Below, one piece after another: positions 51,854 to 62,127 of a stretch of DNA of 64,000 nucleotides (its first letter is position 1; each line of letters starts with the position of its first letter). This DNA is from CANLBN01 sp050633525 (GTDB lineage: Bacteria > Pseudomonadota > Gammaproteobacteria > Pseudomonadales > Cellvibrionaceae): assembly GCA_050633525.1 (NCBI GenBank), contig JBOEGR010000004.1, forward strand, positions 1 to 64,000. The letters are read 5' to 3'. A program made the position numbers and the translations under genes. The notes under the pieces were generated by a model. It had not been told where the DNA came from. It saw only the letters and a program-made list of their open reading frames with translations, and searched no databases.

Positions 51854-52570
51854 ATGGGCAGAGCCTTTCAAAACCGTAAAGAGTCTATGGCAAAAACATC
51901 GGATGCCAAAGCAAAGGTGTACAGTAAATATGGGCGAGAAGTCTATGTATGCGCCAAAGCCGGTGGAGTTGACCCAGAAGGTAATTTAGCCTTGCGAAGC
52001 TTGATCGATCGAGCAAAAAAAGACCAAGTGCCTAGTCATGTTATCGACAAAGCAATTGAAAAGGCCAAGGGTGGTGGCGGTGAAGATTTTACTCCCGCAC
52101 GCTATGAGGGCTATGGCCCGGGCAAATGTATGGTGATTGTCGACTGCTTGACCGATAACCCTAATCGTACCTTTGGTGATGTGCGCATGTGCTTTACAAA
52201 GACAAAAGCAAAAATCGGTACTCAAGGCAGTGTCGCACACATGTTCGACCACAGTGCCATATTGGTTTTTCAGGGTGATGATGAGGATGCCGTACTTGAG
52301 GCATTAATGGAAGCCGATGTTGATGTGGGTGATATTGAGTCTGAAGACGGTAAAATTACTGTGTTTGCACCCCATACAGAGTACTTTAAAGCCAAACAAG
52401 CTTTAATGGATACGATTGAGGGCATAGATTTCGATATTGATGAGATACAATTTATCCCCCAAACCACAACTCCAATCGCTGAAGCTGATAGAGAAATGTT
52501 TGATAAATTTTTAGATATGCTAAATGATTTAGATGATGTTCAAAATGTCTATCACAACGGTGAGTTATAG
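51854..52570 (+). CDS. YebC/PmpR-family protein
   Basis: 238 aa with DARGRAN-type N-terminus replaced by MGRAFQNRKESMAKTSDAKA, then KYGREVYVCAKAGGVDPEGN, IDKAIEKAKGGGGEDF and GYGPGKCMVIVDCLTDN. This is the second, YeeN-like paralogue of YebC. Family members are translation or transcription factors for polyproline or specific genes. Confidence 0.92.
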   Translation: MGRAFQNRKESMAKTSDAKAKVYSKYGREVYVCAKAGGVDPEGNLALRSLIDRAKKDQVPSHVIDKAIEKAKGGGGEDFTPARYEGYGPGKCMVIVDCLTDNPNRTFGDVRMCFTKTKAKIGTQGSVAHMFDHSAILVFQGDDEDAVLEALMEADVDVGDIESEDGKITVFAPHTEYFKAKQALMDTIEGIDFDIDEIQFIPQTTTPIAEADREMFDKFLDMLNDLDDVQNVYHNGEL

Positions 52571-52684
52571 GTTTTTCTAACCTGCTTTCATGTTCATTAA
52601 AGTAGTTAAGCTTATTACTCTTAGCTACTTTCTTCTTAGGCTCTTTTCACTTCCATCCGACCTCTATTGTACTAAACTAAAATA

Positions 52685-54049
52685 ATGAAAAAGATACCTT
52701 ATACCTATATACGCCCCACTCAAACGCTTAACCTACTCTCTCACAGAGAAGTTGAGGGTGTGATGAATTCCGAAGATCATACCTACGAGCTATTCCGACA
52801 ATGCGCACTCGCGGTACTCAATACTGATAGCGAAGAAGATGATGCCGCCGTTGTATTGGATATTTTTAGTGATTTTAGTGTGCAAATCATTCCAGAATCG
52901 AGAGGCATTAAACTTGAAGTATTTAATGCGCCGGCTTCTGCCTTTGTCGATGGCAAAATGATTAGTGGGATTCAAGAGCATTTATTTTCTGTACTGCGTG
53001 ATATCGTCTTTACTCATCATAAAATGTCGATGGATGGACGTTTTGATTTTGATAGTGGTAACGGTATTACCGACGCTGTTTTTCGAGTATTACGTAATGC
53101 GGGCGTGGTAAAAGCGAATGTGATGCCACAATTGGTTGTATGCTGGGGTGGACACTCTATTCCGCGCCACGAATATGACTTTACCAAACATGTCGGTTAC
53201 GAGCTGGGTTTAAGGTCGTTAAATATTGTGACAGGCTGTGGTATTGGTGCAATGAAAGGCCCTATGAAAGGAGCGGTCGTTGGACATGGAAAACAGCAAA
53301 TACAAGATGGTCGTTATATTGGCATCACAGAGCCTGGTATCATCGCATCGGAATCACCCAACCCAACAGTTAATGAATTAGTGATTCTGCCTGATATCGA
53401 AAAACGCCTAGAAGCTTTTGTACGATTGGCCCATGGCATTATCGTGTTCCCCGGTGGTGCCGGTACAGCTGAAGAAGTACTGTATTTATTGGGTGTATTA
53501 ATGCACCCCAAAAATCAAGATAGCCGAGTCCCCGTTATTTTTGCAGCCTCCGAACAAAGTGCTGGATATTTTGAAAGTCTAGATCGTTTTATTCGTTTTT
53601 GTTTGGGCGATGAAGCAACAAAATACTATGAAATTGTGATTGACAACCCCAGTTTAGTCTCACAAAAAATCCAACAAGGGATTGAAAAAGTTCATCACGA
53701 TAGACATAAAAATAGCGAGTCTTATGCTTACAACTGGCAGTTGCATATCCCAGCGTTATTTCAACAGCCTTTTGAACCCACCCATCAAAACATGGCTACA
53801 TTGAAACTCCATCGTGATCAGCCTGTATTTGAACTGGCGGCAGAGTTAAGGCGAGCATTTTCGGGCATTGTTGCAGGTAATGTTAAAGCTGAGGGCATAG
53901 AGCAAATTAAACAACATGGCCCATATCAACTGACGGGTGATAAAGTATTGATGGCCTCTTTAGATAAGCTATTGATTTCATTTGTGGAACAAGGGCGTAT
54001 GAAATTAAAAGGCGATTATGAACCTTGTTACAAATTATCTAACTCATAA
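52685..54049 (+). CDS. ppnN: pyrimidine/purine nucleotide 5'-monophosphate nucleosidase
   Basis: 454 aa with an N-terminal DUF4478 domain and a LOG-fold catalytic part, motif FPGGAGTAEEVLYLLG, and C-terminal DUF3412 region. Cleaves nucleotide monophosphates to base and ribose phosphate; in E. coli controlled by (p)ppGpp. Confidence 0.93.
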   Translation: MKKIPYTYIRPTQTLNLLSHREVEGVMNSEDHTYELFRQCALAVLNTDSEEDDAAVVLDIFSDFSVQIIPESRGIKLEVFNAPASAFVDGKMISGIQEHLFSVLRDIVFTHHKMSMDGRFDFDSGNGITDAVFRVLRNAGVVKANVMPQLVVCWGGHSIPRHEYDFTKHVGYELGLRSLNIVTGCGIGAMKGPMKGAVVGHGKQQIQDGRYIGITEPGIIASESPNPTVNELVILPDIEKRLEAFVRLAHGIIVFPGGAGTAEEVLYLLGVLMHPKNQDSRVPVIFAASEQSAGYFESLDRFIRFCLGDEATKYYEIVIDNPSLVSQKIQQGIEKVHHDRHKNSESYAYNWQLHIPALFQQPFEPTHQNMATLKLHRDQPVFELAAELRRAFSGIVAGNVKAEGIEQIKQHGPYQLTGDKVLMASLDKLLISFVEQGRMKLKGDYEPCYKLSNS

Positions 54050-54186
54050 ATAGAGTCAATATCTTAGTAGCTCATACATTGTTTAGATATAATTTCTCTT
54101 TTATGTCTAAAAACTCCTTTCCCATACGTCATGATTAAACGGACATCATGCCGTATTGTTAATGTTATTAAACCTAGGAGAATCTA

Positions 54187-54528
54187 ATGTCAAAACTTTA
54201 TATGTGTATATTACGTAATGCTAAAGGTGGATGCGATGAGCCCTCCCCGTCACAGATGGATGATGCATACGCTAAATTTCAACAGTGGCATGAACAATTT
54301 GCAGATAATATTGCAGATATGGGTGGAAAATTAGGAGAAGGAAAAGTGCTCACTGCCAATGGGGTTACTGACGGCCCTTTTATAGAAGTAAAAGAAATGA
54401 TAGGCGGTTATATGCTTCTTAATGCTAAAAATGTCGATGAGGCTATACATATTACTCGGCAATGCCCACCTGTTGCAGCATCATTAGATTCGACTAGCGT
54501 GGAAGTTCGAGAAATAATGAAACCTTGA
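54187..54528 (+). CDS. YCII-related (YciI/PhnB-type) protein
   Basis: 113 aa with GKVLTANGVTDGPFIEVKE and MIGGYMLLNAKNVDEAI, the usual dimeric alpha+beta fold. These are commonly fused or next to ECF sigma factors of the SigJ type. Overlaps the sigma gene by TGATG. Confidence 0.88.
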   Translation: MSKLYMCILRNAKGGCDEPSPSQMDDAYAKFQQWHEQFADNIADMGGKLGEGKVLTANGVTDGPFIEVKEMIGGYMLLNAKNVDEAIHITRQCPPVAASLDSTSVEVREIMKP

Positions 54529-55769
54529 TGCTCGTTAATGACGAACACTTCTTCCGGCATGAATATGCTAATTTAGTGGCTTTATTGACGAGGAAAATGG
54601 GCGTTCAGCACTTAGAACTCGTAGAGGACGCGGTACAGTCATCTCTAGTAAAGGCTTTAGACACTTGGAAAACTCAAACACCATCAAACCCAAGTGCTTG
54701 GCTTTACCGCGTTGCTTATAATGCTTTAATTGATGAATTAAGAAAACGTCAGCGTATTGATTTTGTTGATGAAATCAACGATATTCACGATACTGAAATT
54801 TCGCTATCTAATGATCATCATGATAGATCAACACTCGATGATGATTTTTTGCATATGCTATTTGTGTGTTGTGATGAAGCGATACCTGAACAATACCGCC
54901 TTATTATTTCATTAAAGGTACTTTGTGGATTTAATACAAAGGAAATAGCCCAAAGGCTATTTCTTTCAGAAGCGAATGTTTACAAGTCCTATCAAAGAGC
55001 ACGGGATGTTTTACGCAGTCAATCGGCGCACTTTAATTTACTACCAATAGAAAAATCAATTCAGGGCCTTAACTCTGTATTACGTGTTCTTTATTTATTA
55101 TTTACAGAAGGCTCCCTGTCTAATTCTCCCGATTATTCTATTCGAATAGATTTGTGCGAAGAGGCTATTCGTTTGTTAACACTGTTGTCGATTAAAAGTG
55201 TTGGCGACGACCCCAAAGTCATGGCTTTATTAGCACTAATGTCATTCAACTTCGCACGCATCAACGCTCGCCAAAGTGATAGCGGTAGCTTGCTTTTATT
55301 AGAAGAGCAAGATCGCTCTCGCTGGGATCTGAGCTATATATCGCGTGGGTTTGAGTATTTAGCGCAATCGTCACAAGGGGAAAGTTTAAGCTGTTATCAT
55401 CTAGAGGCTGCAATCTCGGCTGAGCATTGCCGTTCAGATACATTTGAAGGGACCGACTGGGAAAAGATCTACCTATATTATCAGCAACTTGAAATGCTCG
55501 TTCCTTCGTATTATTACCGACTTAATCGCGCTCTCGCACTGGCCGAATGGCAAACTCCTCAAGCAGGGTTAACTCTATTATCGAATTTAGAGCCTCCCAC
55601 TTGGATGAGCCGATCATATATGTGGCTAGCGGTGTCTGCCGATTTACATGCACGTTGTGGCTTATCAAAAAAAGCACATGAGTTAACTCAATTGGCTCTA
55701 AAATGCACGCCTAATGAAAATATAAATACACTCATCTCAAGACGTTTAAGTAAACCTTCAGAAAAATAA
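54528..55769 (+). CDS. ECF sigma factor with DUF6596/TPR-like C-terminus
   Basis: 413 aa: sigma-2 region (VEDAVQSSLVKALDTWKTQT, PSAWLYRVAYNALIDELRKR), sigma-4 HTH (GFNTKEIAQRLFLSEANVYKS), then a long helical C-terminal domain (LLFTEGSL...). No anti-sigma gene; this class is regulated by its C-terminal domain or the YCII partner. Start ATG inside the YCII stop (TGATG). Confidence 0.9.
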   Translation: MLVNDEHFFRHEYANLVALLTRKMGVQHLELVEDAVQSSLVKALDTWKTQTPSNPSAWLYRVAYNALIDELRKRQRIDFVDEINDIHDTEISLSNDHHDRSTLDDDFLHMLFVCCDEAIPEQYRLIISLKVLCGFNTKEIAQRLFLSEANVYKSYQRARDVLRSQSAHFNLLPIEKSIQGLNSVLRVLYLLFTEGSLSNSPDYSIRIDLCEEAIRLLTLLSIKSVGDDPKVMALLALMSFNFARINARQSDSGSLLLLEEQDRSRWDLSYISRGFEYLAQSSQGESLSCYHLEAAISAEHCRSDTFEGTDWEKIYLYYQQLEMLVPSYYYRLNRALALAEWQTPQAGLTLLSNLEPPTWMSRSYMWLAVSADLHARCGLSKKAHELTQLALKCTPNENINTLISRRLSKPSEK

Positions 55770-55805
55770 TACGCTACTAAAAATCAATATAAAATTAGCA
55801 ATATA

Positions 55806-56054
55806 TTAAATTTTAATATTCACTGATGGAGTATCTGTATCCTCTCGTCGATCAGCTGAAACACGCAAATCAATTAAAGGTTTAATATTTTTTTGTCGCC
55901 GTTCTTTACCGCGCCGCTTCTTTTTCTTGGGTTGCTGCTCAACGCGTTGAGCGTCTTTGTTGATCTCTGTTCCTGCGACTGCAGCATCACGCGAATGTGC
56001 CTTGTTGACTTTCGGTGTGCTCACAGGAGGGTGTAATGGGCCAATGTTAATCAT
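55806..56054 (-). CDS. small basic protein, unknown, 82 aa
   Basis: Highly charged, low-complexity protein with KKKKRRGKERRQKN in the middle; no known domain. Composition suggests nucleic-acid binding or a disordered linker protein. GGGAGGACG-like purine run lies before its start. Convergent with the ECF sigma gene. Confidence 0.5.
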   Translation of the reverse strand: MINIGPLHPPVSTPKVNKAHSRDAAVAGTEINKDAQRVEQQPKKKKRRGKERRQKNIKPLIDLRVSADRREDTDTPSVNIKI

Positions 56055-56123
56055 AGTGACGTCCTCCCGTTAATAAATAGTTAAAAATATATCAATATTT
56101 AATTTAAAATAGATTTACCTAAT

Positions 56124-56194
56124 GTCTATCGTTTAAGGTCTATCGCTTAACTTCTATCATTCAAGCTTTACTATTTTAAGCTCTATCCCCCTAG
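56124..56194. repeat. imperfect 14-15 bp tandem repeat, five units
   Basis: Units read GTCTATCGTTTAAG, GTCTATCGCTTAAC, TTCTATCATTCAAG, CTTTACTATTTTAAG, CTCTATCCCCCTAG. They lie between the chemoreceptor stop and the small basic gene. Could be regulator sites or slippage-derived. Confidence 0.6.
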
Positions 56195-56213
56195 GTGCTC
56201 ATGCTTAACCTTA

Positions 56214-57791
56214 TCAGCCAGCATGCAAATGGTATTTAAGCTTGTCCGAAAAATCCAGTACCGTTTGCTTCAGCTCATCATTTTTCTGGTTTAGTAAATC
56301 ACCCCAATCTTCTGTTAAACAGTATAACTTTTCGAGCTGTTCTTCTTTTATTGCAACTGTTTTCACTGACTGAGTTTCTGTTGTTTCTAGTTTTAGATCT
56401 TCATTTAAGCTCGACATGAGTGTTTTAAATGAATCTATAATCAATTGCTGCTGTTGTTTTGATTCTGTCTCTTTTGAGTTTTCATGTAATGTGTCGATGA
56501 TGCTGGTTGTTACTGTTTGCAGCTCTTTTATCATTGACTCAATATCATCTGTTGAGCTTTGAGTTTTTACCGCAAGCGAACGGACTTCATCAGCAACTAC
56601 CGCAAAACCTCTGCCCTGATCCCCTGCTCGTGCAGCTTCAATGGCAGCATTCAGGGCAAGTAAATTGGTTTGTTCCGCAATTGATTTGATGACATTAATA
56701 ATAGTCGTAATGGATTGTGTTTTTTCTGTTAGCTGTCCAACAACATTATGAGAGGTTTCATCTTCTATAGCACTATCTTCAATACTGATTGAATCATGTG
56801 GTATTGATGAATTATTTTTGAGAGCTAAAGTAGTTTCTATATTTTCAATATGATTTGATAGTTTATTGATTATCAGCTCATAATTAGTGCTGTCTTTATT
56901 TTCGCACTCGTTGTCATTAAGCCTTATATCTTCTTTAATTAAGTTAATGCTATCTGCAGCAGTGCGTATGGCATTTTCTTTTTTAGTGGCTACCTTGCTC
57001 AAGGTATTATGTATATGTGTGATTTCTTCTGCTACTTTGTCTGTTTTTGTATTAGCTTGCCTTAACTTCTGTTTACCATTTTCCACTGCCTTTCTTACTA
57101 CATCGAATTCCTTATCTATTTTGATATCATTACCCTCTGTTTGCTGATCAGGTGTTGTAGAGGAGAATATAGACAAGGCACGAATGTTAGCTGAATACTT
57201 AATACCGACATAACAAGCAATAAAGAATATAAATGAGAATAAGGTAAGCGAGATAAGAAATACAGGCGTTTTAATTTCAACGCTTAGACTATTGGTCAAT
57301 GTTGATAAGTTGTTACCCGTTAGCGCTATCTGATTTTGAAACTGAGCTATCAATACTTGATATGCTTCCTCTCTTTTAGCTGCTTGTGTACTGACTTTTG
57401 AAACATCAACAGTACCATCGACAATATCGCTCACAACATTATTGCTGATCTTAATATAGTTATTAAACAAGGTGACAAGCTCACTTTGCTTAGCGCTATC
57501 TTTCTTAAGCAGCATTATTAACGTTAAACCCGATTCTTTTGCTTTGTTTAAGAAATTGATATCAGCATTATTAGCGCTCGCATTATAAAACCAATGTAAC
57601 TGTTCAAGCTGACTTAGTTGAGCATGTTGTGATTCCCATGCTTGCTGCAAGGCATAGATTCTTTCTCTATCCGGGTGTGGCTGATATTTATTTGGGATTA
57701 ATAGCTTATTTATGAGCAAAAACGTCACTGCGCCAAATGCTATAACAGCAATAAGCCGATGGAGCATGGGTATGGAAGTGAAGGATTGCAT
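56214..57791 (-). CDS. methyl-accepting chemotaxis protein
   Basis: 525 aa. TM1 (about 11-28), a 130-residue helical periplasmic sensor, TM2 (about 176-198), then a cytoplasmic signalling domain whose hairpin tip is EQTNLLALNAAIEAARAGDQ followed by GRGFAVVADEVRSLA. No clear HAMP consensus after TM2. Ligand unknown. Monocistronic. Confidence 0.92.
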   Translation of the reverse strand: MQSFTSIPMLHRLIAVIAFGAVTFLLINKLLIPNKYQPHPDRERIYALQQAWESQHAQLSQLEQLHWFYNASANNADINFLNKAKESGLTLIMLLKKDSAKQSELVTLFNNYIKISNNVVSDIVDGTVDVSKVSTQAAKREEAYQVLIAQFQNQIALTGNNLSTLTNSLSVEIKTPVFLISLTLFSFIFFIACYVGIKYSANIRALSIFSSTTPDQQTEGNDIKIDKEFDVVRKAVENGKQKLRQANTKTDKVAEEITHIHNTLSKVATKKENAIRTAADSINLIKEDIRLNDNECENKDSTNYELIINKLSNHIENIETTLALKNNSSIPHDSISIEDSAIEDETSHNVVGQLTEKTQSITTIINVIKSIAEQTNLLALNAAIEAARAGDQGRGFAVVADEVRSLAVKTQSSTDDIESMIKELQTVTTSIIDTLHENSKETESKQQQQLIIDSFKTLMSSLNEDLKLETTETQSVKTVAIKEEQLEKLYCLTEDWGDLLNQKNDELKQTVLDFSDKLKYHLHAG

Positions 57792-58043
57792 AAATAATCT
57801 ACCTTAAGCATTATTTAGTTATAACGGCTGAATTCTTATTTATTTTAGAAGATATTTATTAAAGTGTGATCTAGTTTGTTAGTAAAACTTAACAAAATAT
57901 AGAAATGATATTAAATTTAATCTCTAGCCCTTTGTTTTTATTGGCTTTTTCTTGTTTCATTGCAGAGCCTGATACATCGCCAATGCTTAAGATACAGAGC
58001 TACGGACAAGTATGGAAATAACTCAATAATCAGTAAAAATACA

Positions 58044-58709
58044 TTAACGTTGTCGATAAGGTTCTAGAGAGTCAATAAAGTCTTGGCCTATTTTCTGTGA
58101 TTCTGTCTGTGACCCTGGGCAACGAAAAGGTCCTGACCATTTGCCGGCATCAAAGCCATTATCCGAGACCTTAAAGCATCGATCTCCATCAACCACATTC
58201 TCCTGACCCAAGTTATCGGTATATGTCATGATTGACTGAGGTTGAGGAAGCAAAGAAGAGTCTTGAGTATAACGGTCAACCCGATTACGCAAGCTAGGGT
58301 CAAAAATAATATCTTCTGATGATGATTCTATAGAGTGCGTTTCGATAGTAGAAGATGGGGCAGCGCTAATACTGCCCTTTTTATCAGGCGCCACTGGCTT
58401 ACTATTAGTATTGGGCTTATTTTTAACTCGTTTTTTATTAATGCTTTTTTCACCCAATTGCGGCTTCGTAGTATCGTTAGTTATGTTCTCTGCCTTTCGA
58501 TTAATATCACCCTGCCATCCCACAATTGTAATTTTACTGGATAGCTTATCCTTGCTAGTCGTGATATCAATATCACTGTTATTTAAGATGTTCGGAAAAA
58601 GTGAGAGAGAGTGAATAAAAAATAAATAAAGTAGAATTGAGAGTAGAAAAGCTGCTATTACTAGAATGTAAGGCCTGTCACCGCTTGCTTCCGCGTAAAG
58701 GGCTGACAT
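58044..58709 (-). CDS. unknown membrane-anchored protein, 221 aa
   Basis: One N-terminal TM (about 15-38), a long Ser/Lys/Asn-rich disordered stretch, then a conserved-looking C-terminus with VDGDRCFKVSDNGFDAGKWS and FRCPG, containing two Cys that could pair. Periplasmic or inner-membrane. No family recognised. Confidence 0.6.
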   Translation of the reverse strand: MSALYAEASGDRPYILVIAAFLLSILLYLFFIHSLSLFPNILNNSDIDITTSKDKLSSKITIVGWQGDINRKAENITNDTTKPQLGEKSINKKRVKNKPNTNSKPVAPDKKGSISAAPSSTIETHSIESSSEDIIFDPSLRNRVDRYTQDSSLLPQPQSIMTYTDNLGQENVVDGDRCFKVSDNGFDAGKWSGPFRCPGSQTESQKIGQDFIDSLEPYRQR

Positions 58710-58905
58710 CTTGATACTCTGAATATGCTATTAGAAAGGAGGTGTTATAAAACTAAGAGCTCTTTATTTTCATTAAGTTCACTCAAAGCGAAAAATAAAG
58801 AAAAGGGGTTTGTTTAGGTATATTGAAAAGAATAGAAATACTTTGACCCATTCAAGCCAACAAGCCAACAAGCCAAGCATAACGAATCGAAATATAAATG
58901 AATAT

Positions 58906-60312
58906 TTATTCCGTATCTGTAGATGAATACCAGTTGAGCTGTTCGTGCAAGCTCACCACACCCCCGACAATTAGCAGTGTAGGCGCATGTACATCTTCAC
59001 CTTTTACCCTATCTGGCAAACTGGCTAAGGTTCCGGTTAATACTCGCTGATCAGGGCGAGTCCCTTTTTCAACTAGAGCAGCTGGTGTGTTTTTATCTCG
59101 CCCACGCTGAATAAGCTCATTAAATATGGCTTCAAGGTTCACCAATCCCATATAAAAAACCAAAGTTTGATTGGGGTCCATGAGGGATTGCCAAGGCAAA
59201 TCGATATCACCTGCTTTGGTGTGGCCCGTAATAAAACGAACCGACTGGGCGTGGTCACGATGTGTTAAGGGAATACCAGAGTAAGCAGAACAACCGGAAG
59301 CAGCTGTAATCCCTGGAACTACTTGGAAAGGAATTTGATTTTCTGTGAGTAGTTCTATTTCTTCGCCACCGCGCCCGAAAATGAAAGGGTCTCCTCCTTT
59401 TAGGCGTAACACACGTTTTCCTTCTTTTGCCAAATCGACTAATAACTGATTAATATTTTGTTGTGGCACCGCGTGATCTGCTCGACGTTTACCGACATAA
59501 ATACGATCGGCATCGCGGCGTACGAGGTTCAATACTTTTTCACTAACAAGTCGATCGTATAAAACAACATCCGCTTGCTGCATTAAACGTAAAGCTTTAA
59601 ATGTTAATAGGTCAGGATCTCCAGGGCCGCCGCCAACAAGATAGACCTCGCCTTCTAAACCCTGCCCTAGTCCGTCATCATTCATTGAATCTAATAAATT
59701 CTCTATCCCTTGTTCGGCTTCATCTAACTTACCAGAAAAAGCTTTTTCAGAGATAGGGCCATCAAAAACGGTTTGCCAAAAACGTAAACGTTGCTCACCT
59801 GATTTCAATTTATCTTTTACTTTGTGACGAAACTGACTCGCTAAATTTGCTAAGACCCCATAAGTGGAAGGAAAGAGCACTTCTAGCTTGGCTCGAATTT
59901 GCCTTGCGAGTACAGGTGCCTCTCCACCACTAGTGATCGCTATCATTAAGGGTGAGCGGTCAACAATAGCAGGCGTGATAATACTGCAGAGCGAAGGTGA
60001 ATCCACTACATTAACAGGCAATTTTCTTTCTTGCGCTAACTTGGAAACCGTTTTATTGACCTCTTCATTGTCAGTTGCACAAATAACCATCATACCCAAA
60101 TCGAGATCACTAGCTTCGAATTCACGAACATAAGCTTCGCCTTGGCTTTCTTTTATCAGTTCGTGCATTTCATCACTAATATAGGGGGAGACAACGATTA
60201 ATTTGGCTCCCGATTGAGCAATGAGTCTCGCTTTGCGAGTAGCAATACTACCACCACCAACAAATAAACAATTTCGACCTTTAAGGTCGAAGAAAAAAGG
60301 CATGTATTCCAT
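58906..60312 (-). CDS. cysG: siroheme synthase, trifunctional
   Basis: 468 aa. N-terminal precorrin-2 dehydrogenase/ferrochelatase with NAD loop FVGGGSIATRKARLI, and C-terminal uroporphyrinogen methyltransferase with YLVGGGPGDPDLLTFKALRL and GGDPFIFGRGGEE. Makes siroheme for sulfite/nitrite reductases. Confidence 0.96.
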   Translation of the reverse strand: MEYMPFFFDLKGRNCLFVGGGSIATRKARLIAQSGAKLIVVSPYISDEMHELIKESQGEAYVREFEASDLDLGMMVICATDNEEVNKTVSKLAQERKLPVNVVDSPSLCSIITPAIVDRSPLMIAITSGGEAPVLARQIRAKLEVLFPSTYGVLANLASQFRHKVKDKLKSGEQRLRFWQTVFDGPISEKAFSGKLDEAEQGIENLLDSMNDDGLGQGLEGEVYLVGGGPGDPDLLTFKALRLMQQADVVLYDRLVSEKVLNLVRRDADRIYVGKRRADHAVPQQNINQLLVDLAKEGKRVLRLKGGDPFIFGRGGEEIELLTENQIPFQVVPGITAASGCSAYSGIPLTHRDHAQSVRFITGHTKAGDIDLPWQSLMDPNQTLVFYMGLVNLEAIFNELIQRGRDKNTPAALVEKGTRPDQRVLTGTLASLPDRVKGEDVHAPTLLIVGGVVSLHEQLNWYSSTDTE

Positions 60313-60422
60313 AAAAGCTCGATTGAATAAAGGGACTTTTGTGCAAAAGCCCCATACAAATAAAAATTGCAGTAAGAATTAAAAATGATGAGAACTTAGT
60401 GCATCTCATGCTGACACAGGAT

Positions 60423-61706
60423 TTATGTGTTACCAATATGACTTAAGCCACCCATATAAGGTTGTAACACCTTAGGTACCTCAATACTGCCGTCCGCTTG
60501 CTGATAGTTTTCCATAATAGCTAACAAAGTTCTGCCCACTGCCAAACCAGAACCATTCAAGGTGTGTAATAATTCTGGTTTACCTGTTTCAGGGTTGCGG
60601 TATCGCGCTTTCATACGTCGAGCTTGAAAATCTCTAAAGCTACTACAAGAAGAAATCTCACGATATTTATTTTGTGATGGCACCCATACTTCTATATCGT
60701 ATGTTTTGGCAGCGGAAAAACCAATGTCACCACCGCATAATATAACGGTACGATAAGGCAAGCCTAATTTCTGTAAAATAGTTTCAGCGCAAGCGGTTAA
60801 ATCTTCTAACGCTTGATCCGAATCTTCAGGCCTAACAAAATTAACTAACTCTACTTTTTCAAATTGATGTTGACGAATTAAACCGCGAGTATCACGACCA
60901 TGACTGCCCGCCTCGCTGCGGAAACAAGGTGTATGGCACACCAATTTAATTGGCAGTTCACTGTCTTCTTTTAATAATTCATCACGCAATATATTCGTAA
61001 CCGGAACTTCAGCCGTAGGAATTAGATAAAGGTCACGTTCGTCATTAGTTTTAAAAAGGTCTTCTTCAAACTTAGGGAGCTGACCCGTACCATATAAAGA
61101 GTCTTTATTAACCATATAAGGAACATAAATTTCTTGATAACCATGCTCTTCGATATGTGTATTTAACATAAATTGAATGAGTGCTCGATTAAGGCGAGCT
61201 AATTGCCCTCGTAATACAGCAAAACGAGACCCTGTTAATTTTGTCGCCACTTCAAAATCAAGCTCTTTATTACTTTCACCTAAATCGACATGATCTTTAA
61301 TCTCGAAATCGAATGTTCTTGGCGTACCCCATTGACGAATTTCAACATTATCATCTTCATCTTTGCCCTCAGGCACTTCTTCAGCGGGAACATTGGGAAC
61401 GGCGCTCAATAACTCATTCAACTTTTGCTGAACAATTTTTAACGCTTCCTCTGCATCACTTAGTTGTCCTTTAAGTGATTCCACTTCAGCCAATAACGGC
61501 GCAATATCTTCGCCAGATGCTTTTGCCTTACCAATATTTTTTGCTCGGGTATTACGCTCTTGCTGTAAAGACTCCGCTTTAATTTGTAACGACTTTCTTT
61601 CTGCCTCCAAGGTGTTAAGTGTTTCCACATCCAAAGTAAAACCACGTTTCGCTAGGGCTTTTGCTAATACATCCGGTTCCGAACGAACCAATTTAGGGTC
61701 TAACAT
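60423..61706 (-). CDS. serS: seryl-tRNA synthetase
   Basis: 427 aa class II synthetase: N-terminal coiled-coil arm (to about residue 105), motif 2 FRSEAGSHGRDTRGLIRQHQ and motif 3 GSGLAVGRTLLAIMENY. Full length. Part of the cysG-serS-crcB-rarA-lolA order. Confidence 0.98.
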   Translation of the reverse strand: MLDPKLVRSEPDVLAKALAKRGFTLDVETLNTLEAERKSLQIKAESLQQERNTRAKNIGKAKASGEDIAPLLAEVESLKGQLSDAEEALKIVQQKLNELLSAVPNVPAEEVPEGKDEDDNVEIRQWGTPRTFDFEIKDHVDLGESNKELDFEVATKLTGSRFAVLRGQLARLNRALIQFMLNTHIEEHGYQEIYVPYMVNKDSLYGTGQLPKFEEDLFKTNDERDLYLIPTAEVPVTNILRDELLKEDSELPIKLVCHTPCFRSEAGSHGRDTRGLIRQHQFEKVELVNFVRPEDSDQALEDLTACAETILQKLGLPYRTVILCGGDIGFSAAKTYDIEVWVPSQNKYREISSCSSFRDFQARRMKARYRNPETGKPELLHTLNGSGLAVGRTLLAIMENYQQADGSIEVPKVLQPYMGGLSHIGNT

Positions 61707-61755
61707 AAAGGTGTTTCCAATCTTTCAATAATCTAAGTAAGTAATAAAAAATAAT

Positions 61756-62127
61756 TTAAAAAAGCTTTTGTGCGAGCCATATCCCGCCAATAGCACAGAG
61801 TAAACAGCCCAATACCGAACTTAAGACATAACTCAAAGCAGTTCCTATTTGTCCAGCCTGCCATAGTAAAACAGCATCAAGCGCAAAGGTGGAGAAAGTC
61901 GTCAATGCACCCAAAAACCCCACAATTAATAAAGGGCGCCACTCAGCAGCGATAAGGCCTTTCTCAACAATTAAAACATACAGTAAGCCAATGATGGTAG
62001 AGCCTACAATATTGGCCCACCACACAGCCCAAGGAAAAGATCCGGCGGATGCAGGAATAAACTGCATGAGACCATAGCGACTCATTGCACCTAATGCCCC
62101 TCCTATTGCTACTGCTAACCACATCAT
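61756..62127 (-). CDS. crcB: fluoride ion channel
   Basis: 123 aa with four TM helices and the family motifs GGALGAMSRYG and GFLGALTTFSTFALD. Forms dual-topology dimeric fluoride channels. One base after rarA, so co-transcribed. Confidence 0.95.
   Translation of the reverse strand: MMWLAVAIGGALGAMSRYGLMQFIPASAGSFPWAVWWANIVGSTIIGLLYVLIVEKGLIAAEWRPLLIVGFLGALTTFSTFALDAVLLWQAGQIGTALSYVLSSVLGCLLCAIGGIWLAQKLF

Noticed and set aside
58854..58877. Short CAAGCCAA tandem repeat
   Set aside because: Only three copies, no dyad and no link to a gene start; probably slippage.
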